Positions 32,603 through 39,922 of a stretch of 42,957 nucleotides of DNA are shown here, in pieces. Positions within the stretch are counted from its first letter, which is position 1. Every line of letters begins with the position of its first letter. Below the pieces are notes generated by a model. That model was not told the origin of the DNA. It saw only the letters and a list, made by a program, of their open reading frames with translations, and did not search any database. The DNA comes from an uncultured Lachnospiraceae bacterium (lineage in GTDB: Bacteria > Bacillota > Clostridia > Lachnospirales > Lachnospiraceae), in contig CALYZQ010000010.1 in the NCBI GenBank assembly GCA_945609985.1, forward strand, positions 1 to 42,957, in the 5' to 3' direction. The translations under genes were made by a program, and so were the position numbers.

Positions 32603-33781
32603 TTATTCCACTATAATCACTTCATCCGTTTCTAACGCTGTTGCCACAAGCTCTTCAATCTTTTCATCCAGATTGTGCTCATGTCTGCGGATAACGTTAA
32701 CATTGGGCTTTGTAACAGGATGCTTTGCCACAAAAATGGTACAGCAGTCCTCGAAGGGCTGGATGGAGGTCTCATAGGTACCGATTTTTTCAGACACTTC
32801 AACAATCTCCTGCTTATCAAAGCCAATCAAAGGACGGTACACGGGAAGCTCGCACACCTCATTGGTTGCAACAAGGGAGGCCATGGTCTGGGATGCCACC
32901 TGACCGATACTTTCACCGGTAATTAATCCAAGACATTCGGTTTCCTTTGCAATATGCTCCGCAATACGCATCATATAACGGCGCATAATGATAGTCAGCT
33001 CCTCATGAGGACATTTTTCGTGAATATAAAGCTGGATATCCGTAAAATTAATAATATGCAGATAAATGGGGCCTGTGTATCTGGAAACAATACGTGCCAA
33101 ATCCACTACCTTCTGCTTTGCCCGCTCACTGGTGTACGGAGGCGCATGGAAATATACCGCATCAATCTTAACACCGCGCTTGGCTATCATGTAACCGGCA
33201 ACCGGAGAGTCAATACCGCCGGATAGAAGCAGCATTGCCTTTCCGCCTGTTCCCACAGGCATTCCTCCGGGTCCCGGAATAATTTCGGAATAAATATAAA
33301 TCTTTTCTCTTACCTCAATATTGAGGACAATATCCGGATTGTGCACATCCACCTTCATCTCCGGAAATGCCTTTAAAATCGCCTCGCCCATATCCATGTT
33401 GATGGTCATGGAATCCTTGGGATAATTCTTGCGGGCGCGTCTTGCCTGTACCTTGAAGGTCTTGTTGCGGTCAGGGTACACATCTGCAATATAGCCTGTG
33501 ATGGTCTCTACCAGCTTATCAAAGCCTTCATCCTCCACATAAACCACGGGACAGATGCCGGAGATACCAAACACTGTCTGCAGGCGCTCCACAACCTCGT
33601 CAAAATCAAATTCAGACTGGGCATCCACATAGATACGTCCCTGAGTTTTATGGATCAAAAACTGTCCGTCACATTTCTCTAAAGCATACTTAATTTGATG
33701 CACCAGTGCATCCTCGAACAAATATCTGTTACGTCCCTTTATACCGATTTCGGCATACTTAATCAAAAAAGCTGTAAACAT
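32603..33781 (-). CDS. thiI: tRNA 4-thiouridine synthetase ThiI
   Basis: A 392-residue enzyme thiolating U8 of tRNA. In order: ferredoxin-like domain and THUMP (about 1-165), then a PP-loop ATPase with LLSGGIDSPVAGYM. There is no C-terminal rhodanese domain, as in most Bacillota, where a dedicated cysteine desulfurase delivers sulfur directly. That gene lies 23 nt upstream, as in the Bacillus nifZ-thiI pair. The ATG follows AGAGG. Confidence 0.93.
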   Translation of the reverse strand: MFTAFLIKYAEIGIKGRNRYLFEDALVHQIKYALEKCDGQFLIHKTQGRIYVDAQSEFDFDEVVERLQTVFGISGICPVVYVEDEGFDKLVETITGYIADVYPDRNKTFKVQARRARKNYPKDSMTINMDMGEAILKAFPEMKVDVHNPDIVLNIEVREKIYIYSEIIPGPGGMPVGTGGKAMLLLSGGIDSPVAGYMIAKRGVKIDAVYFHAPPYTSERAKQKVVDLARIVSRYTGPIYLHIINFTDIQLYIHEKCPHEELTIIMRRYMMRIAEHIAKETECLGLITGESIGQVASQTMASLVATNEVCELPVYRPLIGFDKQEIVEVSEKIGTYETSIQPFEDCCTIFVAKHPVTKPNVNVIRRHEHNLDEKIEELVATALETDEVIIVE

Positions 33782-33804
33782 GGTGTACCTCTTTCTCTAA
33801 ATAC

Positions 33805-34977
33805 TTACTTCCTGCGGGTATACATCCGCAACATTGGAATTTTATCATACATTACCTTTAATGCATAGTCAATCTCTTCTATGGTGGTAAATACGGAAAA
33901 GCTGAAGCGAATAGTGGATTCCAACAGATTTTTGTCCACGCCGATTGCCCTTAAGGTCGCTGAAGGCTGGGGTTTTCTTGCGGAGCAGGCACTTCCTGCG
34001 GAAACATAAATGCCGCTGTCCTCCAATGCATGCAAAAGCACTTCACTTCTGACTCCCCCAAAGGAAACACTCACCACATGAGGCGCTGTCCTCTGTCCGT
34101 ATGGGTCCTCAGGTAAAAGTCCGTTTACCTGCACCTGTTCCAGCCTGCTAACACCCTCGATAAAATGCTTCTTACAGTGATACAAATGCCGGATATCCTC
34201 ATCATAATTTTGATACAAAAGCTCTGCCGCCTTTGCCATACCTACGATACCGGGCACATTCTCCGTGCCGGGACGAAGTCCCATCTGCTGACCTCCACCA
34301 TGGGAGAGCGGCGCAATTTTTACCTTATCAGCCACATACAAAAGTCCCACACCTTTCGGTCCGTGTATCTTGTGACCGCTGGCGGAAAGCATGTCGATAT
34401 TCATACGCTTGGGGAAAATCTTTGCCTTTCCGAAGCCCTGCACCGCATCCACATGAAACAGCGTGCCGGGATTCATACGCTCTATCAATGCTCCCGCTTC
34501 CTCGATGGGCTGTAGGGAACCGATTTCATTGTTGGTATGCATAATGGACACCAATATGGTCTGTGGTGTCATGGCGCGCTGCAAATCCGCAAGGCTGATA
34601 CAACCGCTATAATCCACAGGCAAATAGGTTACCCGGAAGCCCTGCTCCTCCAGATAATGCATGGTCTGTATAATGGCCGGATGCTCTATCTGCGTGGTAA
34701 TCAAATGGTTTCCCCGTCTTCTGTTCGCCATGGCTGCACCAATCAGGGCAAGGTTGTCGGATTCCGTTCCGCCGGAGGTAAAATAGAGCTCCTTTTCCGC
34801 AACCTTCAAAAGCTTTGCCAGCGTTTCCTTGGCGTATCGCAGATACTGCTCTGCCCGCACGCCTTTCATGTGAAGGCTGGAAGGATTACCATAATCCTCA
34901 CACATGATTTTTGTCATCAACTCAGCCACCTCGGGAAATACCCGGGTAGTAGCGGAATTGTCCAAATATACTTCCAT
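33805..34977 (-). CDS. Cysteine desulfurase (NifS/IscS family), partner of ThiI
   Basis: A 390-residue PLP enzyme releasing sulfur from cysteine as a bound persulfide. The N-terminus YLDNSATTRVFPEV, PLP lysine in SASGHKIHGPKGVG and active cysteine in SAGSACSARKPQP are all present; the residues around the cysteine fit the class with a longer loop. It is adjacent to thiI, so the main role is probably tRNA 4-thiouridine, by analogy with Bacillus NifZ. AAGGAG lies 10 nt before the ATG. Confidence 0.92.
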   Translation of the reverse strand: MEVYLDNSATTRVFPEVAELMTKIMCEDYGNPSSLHMKGVRAEQYLRYAKETLAKLLKVAEKELYFTSGGTESDNLALIGAAMANRRRGNHLITTQIEHPAIIQTMHYLEEQGFRVTYLPVDYSGCISLADLQRAMTPQTILVSIMHTNNEIGSLQPIEEAGALIERMNPGTLFHVDAVQGFGKAKIFPKRMNIDMLSASGHKIHGPKGVGLLYVADKVKIAPLSHGGGQQMGLRPGTENVPGIVGMAKAAELLYQNYDEDIRHLYHCKKHFIEGVSRLEQVQVNGLLPEDPYGQRTAPHVVSVSFGGVRSEVLLHALEDSGIYVSAGSACSARKPQPSATLRAIGVDKNLLESTIRFSFSVFTTIEEIDYALKVMYDKIPMLRMYTRRK

Positions 34978-35043
34978 CTATTTAGATCTCCTTTTTACTC
35001 ATCTTGCTTTACTATATGCAAAATCCTCTTGTCCTGCCATTTC

Positions 35044-35796
35044 CTATGACAGTCCCTCTAACTGATACATCATCCAAGAAAGTACCGTAAAACCTGCCGT
35101 TTCCGTGCGCAGGATACGCTTTCCCAGCGTAATGGGTTCTACACCCATCTCTAATGCTTTTGCAATTTCTGCCTCCTCGAAGCCGCCCTCGGGTCCGATA
35201 AACACAGCGATGCTCTGTCCGGGCTTTATATTTTCCATGATGGAGCGGGTTTTTGTCATATCCTCCGCAAGCTCATAAGGAATCAGCTTCACATCCATAT
35301 CGGCAGTCCTTTTCAGCGCTTCCCCAAAGATTACCGGCTCTGTCACCTGCGGAATGATGGCGCGCTTACTCTGCTTTGCAGCCGCCTCCGCGATACCCTG
35401 CCAACGCTGCACCTTACTCTTCGACTTCTTATCATCCAGCTTTACCACACAACGCTTTGTAGCAACCGGAACCACCTGATACACACCAAGCTCCACCGCC
35501 TTCTGAATAATAAGCTCCATCTTATCTGCCTTGGGAAGTCCCTGAAACAGATAGATTTTGCTTGGAAGCTCCACGCCATCCTCCTTGATAAAGCGAAGCT
35601 CACACTCCACAGTATCCTGTGTAAAACCGGTGATAGCACAGCGGTACTCCTTACCATCCTGCCCATTGCTGACGGATAACTCCTCGCCGGGCTTCATGCG
35701 TAATACATTTTTGATGTGATTTACATCGCCGCCCACTATTATGACACACTTGTCATTTATATTAATCTGATGGGGTTCCACAAAAAACTGATACAT
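35044..35796 (-). CDS. rsmE: 16S rRNA (U1498-N3) methyltransferase RsmE
   Basis: A 250-residue SPOUT-class enzyme with an N-terminal PUA-like domain (about 1-70, HIKNVLRMKPGEELSV) and a knotted C-terminal domain (IAVFIGPEGGFEEAEIAKALE and LGKRILRTETAGFTVLSWMMYQ). AAGGAG before the ATG at 35796 sets the start; the track adds 11 codons from the end of prmA. It follows prmA by 2 nt. Confidence 0.94.
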   Translation of the reverse strand: MYQFFVEPHQININDKCVIIVGGDVNHIKNVLRMKPGEELSVSNGQDGKEYRCAITGFTQDTVECELRFIKEDGVELPSKIYLFQGLPKADKMELIIQKAVELGVYQVVPVATKRCVVKLDDKKSKSKVQRWQGIAEAAAKQSKRAIIPQVTEPVIFGEALKRTADMDVKLIPYELAEDMTKTRSIMENIKPGQSIAVFIGPEGGFEEAEIAKALEMGVEPITLGKRILRTETAGFTVLSWMMYQLEGLS

Positions 35797-35798
35797 TC

Positions 35799-36785
35799 TT
35801 ACTCCTTCTTGGCTGTAACACTGACCCATTCGCCCTGATAAGTAACCTCAAGCACCGTAAGACCTGCTGCCTTCACAGCGTCTACCACAGTCTGCTCCTT
35901 ATCGTCGATAATGCCGGAGGTAATATAAATACCGCCCTTTTTCAGCTGATTTACAATAACGGGAGTCAGGGGCACCAGCACATCAGCCAAAATGTTTGCC
36001 ACCACGATATCATAGCACTCATAACCCACCTTATCCTGTACTTCCTTGTCCGTAATAATGTTACCAATCATCATCTCAAACTGCTCGGGGGCAATACCGT
36101 TTGCCTCGCAGTTTTGTGCCACTGCCTCGATGGCGCAGATATCCAAATCCGTTCCTACCGCATGCTTTGCGCCGAACATCAGAGACAAAATTGCAAGGAT
36201 ACCGCTACCGGTTCCCACATCCAAAAGCTCCGTCTCAGGTGTGATATACTTGCGCAGCTGACGGATACAAAGCTGAGTGGTCTCATGCATACCTGTACCG
36301 AAGGCAGTGCCCGGGTCGATATGCAGTACCATTCTGTCCGTATCCTCAGACTTAATATCCTCCCATGAGGGAATTACCAAAATATCATCTATATAAAACT
36401 GATGGAAATACTGTTTCCAGTTGTTAATCCAGTCAATATCCTCCGTCTCATCAACTGTAACACTGCCCTCACCAATGTCCATAAAATCGCGCAAATCCTC
36501 TAATTCTGCCTCAACCCTTGCAAGAATGGTTTCTGCGTCCACGGATTCGCCCTGCACCTCCAAGCTTCCATCCTCCTTCTTCTCTACAAAGAAGCTAAGG
36601 TATGCGATGCCGTCATCCTCAGGTCCCTCGGGCAGAATATCCACAAACATCTGCTCCTTCTCCAGTGCTGTCAAAGGCACCTTGTCTTCAATCTGTGCGC
36701 CCTCCAAACCAATATCATAAAGAGTGCTGATAATAATATCTTCAGCTTCTGTAATTGTCTTTACCCGAAATTTCACCCATTTCAT
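35799..36785 (-). CDS. prmA: Ribosomal protein L11 methyltransferase PrmA
   Basis: A 328-residue class I SAM enzyme methylating L11. An acidic N-terminal substrate-recognition domain (about 1-130, with a longer insertion than in E. coli) is followed by DPGTAFGTGMHETT, the SAM loop LLDVGTGSGILAI and VVANILADVL. In many Clostridia prmA follows dnaJ directly. Here a plus-strand block separates them and prmA has its own near-consensus promoter with a terminator-like leader hairpin. Confidence 0.93.
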   Translation of the reverse strand: MKWVKFRVKTITEAEDIIISTLYDIGLEGAQIEDKVPLTALEKEQMFVDILPEGPEDDGIAYLSFFVEKKEDGSLEVQGESVDAETILARVEAELEDLRDFMDIGEGSVTVDETEDIDWINNWKQYFHQFYIDDILVIPSWEDIKSEDTDRMVLHIDPGTAFGTGMHETTQLCIRQLRKYITPETELLDVGTGSGILAILSLMFGAKHAVGTDLDICAIEAVAQNCEANGIAPEQFEMMIGNIITDKEVQDKVGYECYDIVVANILADVLVPLTPVIVNQLKKGGIYITSGIIDDKEQTVVDAVKAAGLTVLEVTYQGEWVSVTAKKE

Positions 36786-36814
36786 GAACTTTTCCGCCTT
36801 TCTGACTTACCATT

Positions 36815-36848
36815 AAAAAGCCCTCCACCTCTCTGGTGAAGGGCTTTT
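36815..36848 (-). terminator. Terminator-like hairpin in the prmA leader
   Basis: On the minus strand AAAAGCCCTTCACC and GGTGGAGGGCTTTT form a 14-bp stem (one G-U) with a 5-nt loop and a further T. The predicted prmA start of transcription lies a few nucleotides upstream, and the prmA ATG is 30 nt downstream. It looks like an attenuator or a 5' stabilising hairpin. It is also nearly symmetrical for plus-strand termination. Confidence 0.75.
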
Positions 36849-36856
36849 CTGCAATA

Positions 36857-36885
36857 ATTTTAACAACTAGCGAGTAAGAAGTCAA
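36857..36885 (-). promoter_or_regulatory. prmA operon promoter
   Basis: On the minus strand TTGACT, exactly 17 nt, TAAAAT. Transcription should begin near 36850, directly at the leader hairpin. Confidence 0.7.
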
Positions 36886-36943
36886 CGCTTATTTCCAATA
36901 CTTCTCCAGATATCCTTTTCCCCCACTCTCTCTCATAATTTAC

Positions 36944-36972
36944 TTGCGGTTTTCCTATGAAAAAGCTATAGT
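36944..36972 (+). promoter_or_regulatory. Promoter for the lipoprotein and J-domain genes
   Basis: TTGCGG, a 17-nt spacer and TATAGT end 34 nt before the ATG at 37007. It diverges from the prmA promoter. Confidence 0.55.
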
Positions 36973-37006
36973 ATAGGTAGAGCTTATTACACACGGAGGA
37001 TTGCCT

Positions 37007-37915
37007 ATGAAAAGACTGACACTTTTTGCAGCCTGCCTGTTACTTCTCTCCTTAACTGCCTGCGGCAGGGAAGGAAAGCTTCATGAGGGCGACTGCATCT
37101 TAAATGTAAGTTTTATCGATATTCCCAAGGAATATAATATGCAGGAGGAAAACCTACAGGAGCGTTCCGAGCTTCAGGTTACCCTGCAAAATACCGTTAC
37201 CGAAAAGATTTACAGCTTTGCCTTAAACAGCGACAACGATTATTATCAAAAGCTCACCTTAAAACCCGGCACTTATGAAGTGTTGGAGGTGCTTAACACC
37301 ATGAAAGAGTTTAACGGCATTGAGATTGATACCAATACAAAGAAGCTGGAGCTTTCCGCAAAAGCCCCCTCTGAGCTTCTTCTTTCCATCGAGGATGCAA
37401 AGGAGTTTACCTCCCGCTGGATGGACACCCAGCCCATGCCTGAGATTTTGCTGGCGGACAAGTTCTCCCGCATGATTCAGATTAACCGTCAGGTGATTTC
37501 CATCAAGGAGATTGCAGCACAGTTATCTCTGAATCACCATGAAAAACTGAAGCCCTCCGAAAAACTCACCTTAAGTGATGAGGATTTTGGCATCACCATT
37601 ACCGTTGAAAACACAAGTGATGAGCTTCGCTCTTACAGAGATTGCAGAGTACTCAGCCTTGAATTTACCAAAAACACAGTGGTTTTCCCCGAGGGCGTAA
37701 CCCTTGGGATGTCTCCGACAACCGTATTCCACAGCAAGGACGGACTGTACGGTGAGCCCACATCTCTTGGCGGAACTATCTTTTACGGTGCCGGGATGCA
37801 GGACACCAAGACTGTCTATAAAGACCCTGCAAGCGGTGATACCATCACGATAAAGGCAGACCCGGAAGGCAAATACATCATCGGCATTTCTTATGAATTT
37901 GCCTATACAGAGTAA
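37007..37915 (+). CDS. Putative lipoprotein of unknown function
   Basis: A 302-residue exported protein. The signal peptide ends in a lipobox LTAC with Cys19 as the lipidation site. The mature part is mainly beta-strand in character (LQVTLQNTVTEKIYSF, LSDEDFGITITVENTSDE), with no domain I recognise; the C-terminal YGEPTSLGGTIFYG resembles small outer-surface repeats. The track uses a TTG touching the Shine-Dalgarno; the ATG at 37007, 6 nt after GGAGGA, is correct. It starts the unit with the J-domain membrane protein, 11 nt downstream. Confidence 0.8.
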   Translation: MKRLTLFAACLLLLSLTACGREGKLHEGDCILNVSFIDIPKEYNMQEENLQERSELQVTLQNTVTEKIYSFALNSDNDYYQKLTLKPGTYEVLEVLNTMKEFNGIEIDTNTKKLELSAKAPSELLLSIEDAKEFTSRWMDTQPMPEILLADKFSRMIQINRQVISIKEIAAQLSLNHHEKLKPSEKLTLSDEDFGITITVENTSDELRSYRDCRVLSLEFTKNTVVFPEGVTLGMSPTTVFHSKDGLYGEPTSLGGTIFYGAGMQDTKTVYKDPASGDTITIKADPEGKYIIGISYEFAYTE

Positions 37916-37926
37916 GGAGGTACATC

Positions 37927-39189
37927 ATGGGTAAAGTAATTAAAATCATTAAAATTAATCTCCTGTCCCTGTTGGCATTGCCCCTATTGCTGATTGCAAC
38001 AGCCTGCAAATTTATTTCAAAGGCATTCGAGAAGCTTCTGCCCATCGGCGGCATGAGCCTTTTGACCTTCGGACTGTATCTGGTGCTTAAGTTTGTCAAG
38101 ACACCCGATGCCACCTGGCTGATTGTTCTTCTTGCCATCGGCATTCTGGCTGTGATGGCACTGCTTATTTTCCTGGCAATCATGCTGGTGCGCGTAGCAT
38201 CAGAACCCGTAAAGATTGTAGTCGATGGTTTGGTATCCTTCTTTAATCTGCTTTACAGCTTTACTTACATCAGATACTTAAAACTCTATGAAATATGCGA
38301 AGCGGATTATCGATTCATAAGCCTTGGTGGCAATAAATATGTAAACGGACTGTGCTGTCTGTTCTTCTCCATTGTAAGGGGACTGACCTATGCCATCGTA
38401 TTTATCGCGGACATTTCCCTGTATCTGTCCATCGGTGGCAGTGCATTTTTGGTGATTTTCACTTTATGGAGAGCAAACAGCCGCATACAGACCGTATTCG
38501 GCCTTGGCATATTTGCTTATTTACAAAAGTTTGACATGCTGACACTTGTTTGCGGTATTTTGTACTTCCTCTCCCTGATGACCACACTGGTAATTATACT
38601 TTTGTCTCTGGGTATCGAATGGCACGAGTGGGCAAACGAACTGAAAATGTCAAAGGACCGCTACACCAAGTTTGTGGACCGCCTGCAAAAGAAAACCTTA
38701 AGCATCGAGTCAAAGGACGGAGGTGATGCTTCCGGCGGATATATTCAGGTATTAAACTCCCACATCCAAAATCTGGACCCCTTGGAAGCAGAAATCAACA
38801 CCCTGCTTTCCACCAGAGAAAACCAGATACTGCGTGCACTCTGGGGCGAATACCTGCGTGAGCTAAAGTCCCTTACCGATTACTGCTCCTCCCGCAAGAA
38901 GGACATGTCTCAAGCGGAGTTACAGAGACTCATTCCCCGCATCCAAGATTTGGACAAGCAACGTAACCGCATCAATGAAATGATTGGTGAATTAAAAGAG
39001 GTTTACAGCAACCCCGTAAAGAATTCCTTCTACTTCGCCGGCTGCAACACCTTGGAAAAGCTGGACAAGAGATATAAATCTCTCTGCAAGACCTACCATC
39101 CCGATGCAGACAGCGGCGATGAGGAAAGCTTTAAGCAGATGCAGGCTGAGTATGAGAAGCTGAAGCAGACGCTTTCTGCTACTAAATAA
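37927..39189 (+). CDS. Membrane protein with C-terminal J domain
   Basis: A 420-residue protein. The first 240 residues hold about five to six transmembrane segments. A cytoplasmic coiled-coil region follows (about 255-350), then a J-domain-like C-terminus (about 360-418) with the HPD-type motif in CKTYHPDADSGDEESFKQM. The HPD stimulates DnaK ATPase in J proteins, so this may recruit DnaK to the membrane. It is not classical DnaJ: it has no Gly/Phe or zinc region and the J domain is at the end. AAGGAGG precedes the ATG. The preceding lipoprotein is probably functionally linked. Confidence 0.78.
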   Translation: MGKVIKIIKINLLSLLALPLLLIATACKFISKAFEKLLPIGGMSLLTFGLYLVLKFVKTPDATWLIVLLAIGILAVMALLIFLAIMLVRVASEPVKIVVDGLVSFFNLLYSFTYIRYLKLYEICEADYRFISLGGNKYVNGLCCLFFSIVRGLTYAIVFIADISLYLSIGGSAFLVIFTLWRANSRIQTVFGLGIFAYLQKFDMLTLVCGILYFLSLMTTLVIILLSLGIEWHEWANELKMSKDRYTKFVDRLQKKTLSIESKDGGDASGGYIQVLNSHIQNLDPLEAEINTLLSTRENQILRALWGEYLRELKSLTDYCSSRKKDMSQAELQRLIPRIQDLDKQRNRINEMIGELKEVYSNPVKNSFYFAGCNTLEKLDKRYKSLCKTYHPDADSGDEESFKQMQAEYEKLKQTLSATK

Positions 39190-39248
39190 TTCATTTATCC
39201 GTAAGCACTGAAATAAACACCACCTATATTTAAACTATGCTCAAAATG

Positions 39249-39327
39249 AACGTAAGAAATGTATATGATTTACGTTTGAATTATTACAATAGTGATTTAT
39301 AAACGTAATTGCGTGGCGCAAACGTAA
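39249..39327 (+). promoter_or_regulatory. Four AACGTAA sites upstream of the ferredoxin-like gene
   Basis: AACGTAA occurs at 39249, 39301 and 39321 on the plus strand and as TTACGTT at 39270. The last two copies flank TTGCGTGGCGCAA, a 5-bp inverted repeat. This fills much of the 240-nt gap 39190-39429 and may be an operator array. A -10-like TATAGT at 39370-39375 follows. Confidence 0.4.
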
Positions 39328-39429
39328 AATATCCGTGAGCCCCATGCAACACATCGCAAATAAAGTTTGTATAGTATCTAAGCAAATCCTCATTTATAGA
39401 GGTCATGCATTTGAAGTGGAGGAACAGAG

Positions 39430-39615
39430 ATGAATAATGTCAAAAAAGTTGCGGATATGGGAATATGTGTTGGGTGTGCAGATTGTGGTGGATGTGAGCA
39501 TATTACATTCAAGAATAATGAGCTGGGATTTCCTGCCCCCATAGTTGATGAAAATTGCAAAAATTGTGGCGAATGCTTGAAGAAATGCATATATTGGAAT
39601 TCTAACGATAATTAG
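39430..39615 (+). CDS. Small two-cluster ferredoxin-like protein, possibly a fragment
   Basis: A 61-residue protein with eight cysteines. The second set is canonical for 4Fe-4S (C43, C46, C49, C53: CKNCGECLKKC). The first is CX2CX2CX2C (C13, C16, C19, C22), one residue short of the usual spacing and without proline. The arrangement, with GFPAPIVDE between clusters, resembles the N-terminus of F420-hydrogenase beta-like proteins, so it may be a truncated remnant or a genuine small electron carrier. GGAGG lies 7 nt before the ATG and a terminator follows, favouring a functional gene. Confidence 0.65.
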   Translation: MNNVKKVADMGICVGCADCGGCEHITFKNNELGFPAPIVDENCKNCGECLKKCIYWNSNDN

Positions 39616-39643
39616 TTTTTTATTATAAAATAATACTTTGATG

Positions 39644-39673
39644 AAGTGCCTGCAGATTCCCGCAGGCACTTTT
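39644..39673 (+). terminator. Terminator after the ferredoxin-like gene
   Basis: AAGTGCCTGC and GCAGGCACTT form a 10-bp perfect stem with an 8-nt loop. The TTTT that follows is also the outer end of repeat copy B. Confidence 0.8.
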
Positions 39674-39886
39674 AGTTTGGGCGGGCAGCATGGGCAGGCA
39701 AGGGTAGGTGTTTGTTATAAGCAGTGCACTGTGAGCACGCCGGCCCTTAGCGAGGTAAAGGCGATAAATCGCCTTGCGGTTTTCGTCTTCGAGCTTAGTG
39801 CCGCTGCGCTGCGAACCGTAGCGAAAGCGTGCCTGCGATAACAAATACCTGCCCTAAGCCGCCCATGCTGCCCGCCCAAACTAAAA
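39670..39886 (-). repeat. Large palindromic dispersed element, copy B
   Basis: A 217-bp element in opposite orientation to copy A. Its outermost 26 bp on each side are perfectly complementary (39670-39695 with 39861-39886; plus strand starts TTTTAGTTTGGGCGGGCAGC), and pairing continues with few mismatches for about 20 bp more. Core blocks 39790-39836 and 39719-39758 match copy A at 42/47 and 36/40 positions. The inner hairpin here is AAGGCGAT/ATCGCCTT, different in sequence from copy A but at the same place. It contains no credible ORF. It fills the whole gap between two convergent terminators. Confidence 0.82.
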
Positions 39887-39916
39887 CTGCCGCACTAACC
39901 TTCGCTAGCACGGCAG
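39883..39916 (-). terminator. dnaJ terminator
   Basis: On the minus strand CTGCCG and CGGCAG pair, with additional CTA/TAG pairing inside, followed by TTTTAG. The T-run coincides with the outer end of repeat copy B. Confidence 0.7.
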
Positions 39917-39922
39917 CTTTCT

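Noticed and set aside
39638-39844. ORFs of 67 and 73 residues across element B
   Set aside because: Same reason: they track the inverted repeat, lack a convincing start and have no family resemblance.
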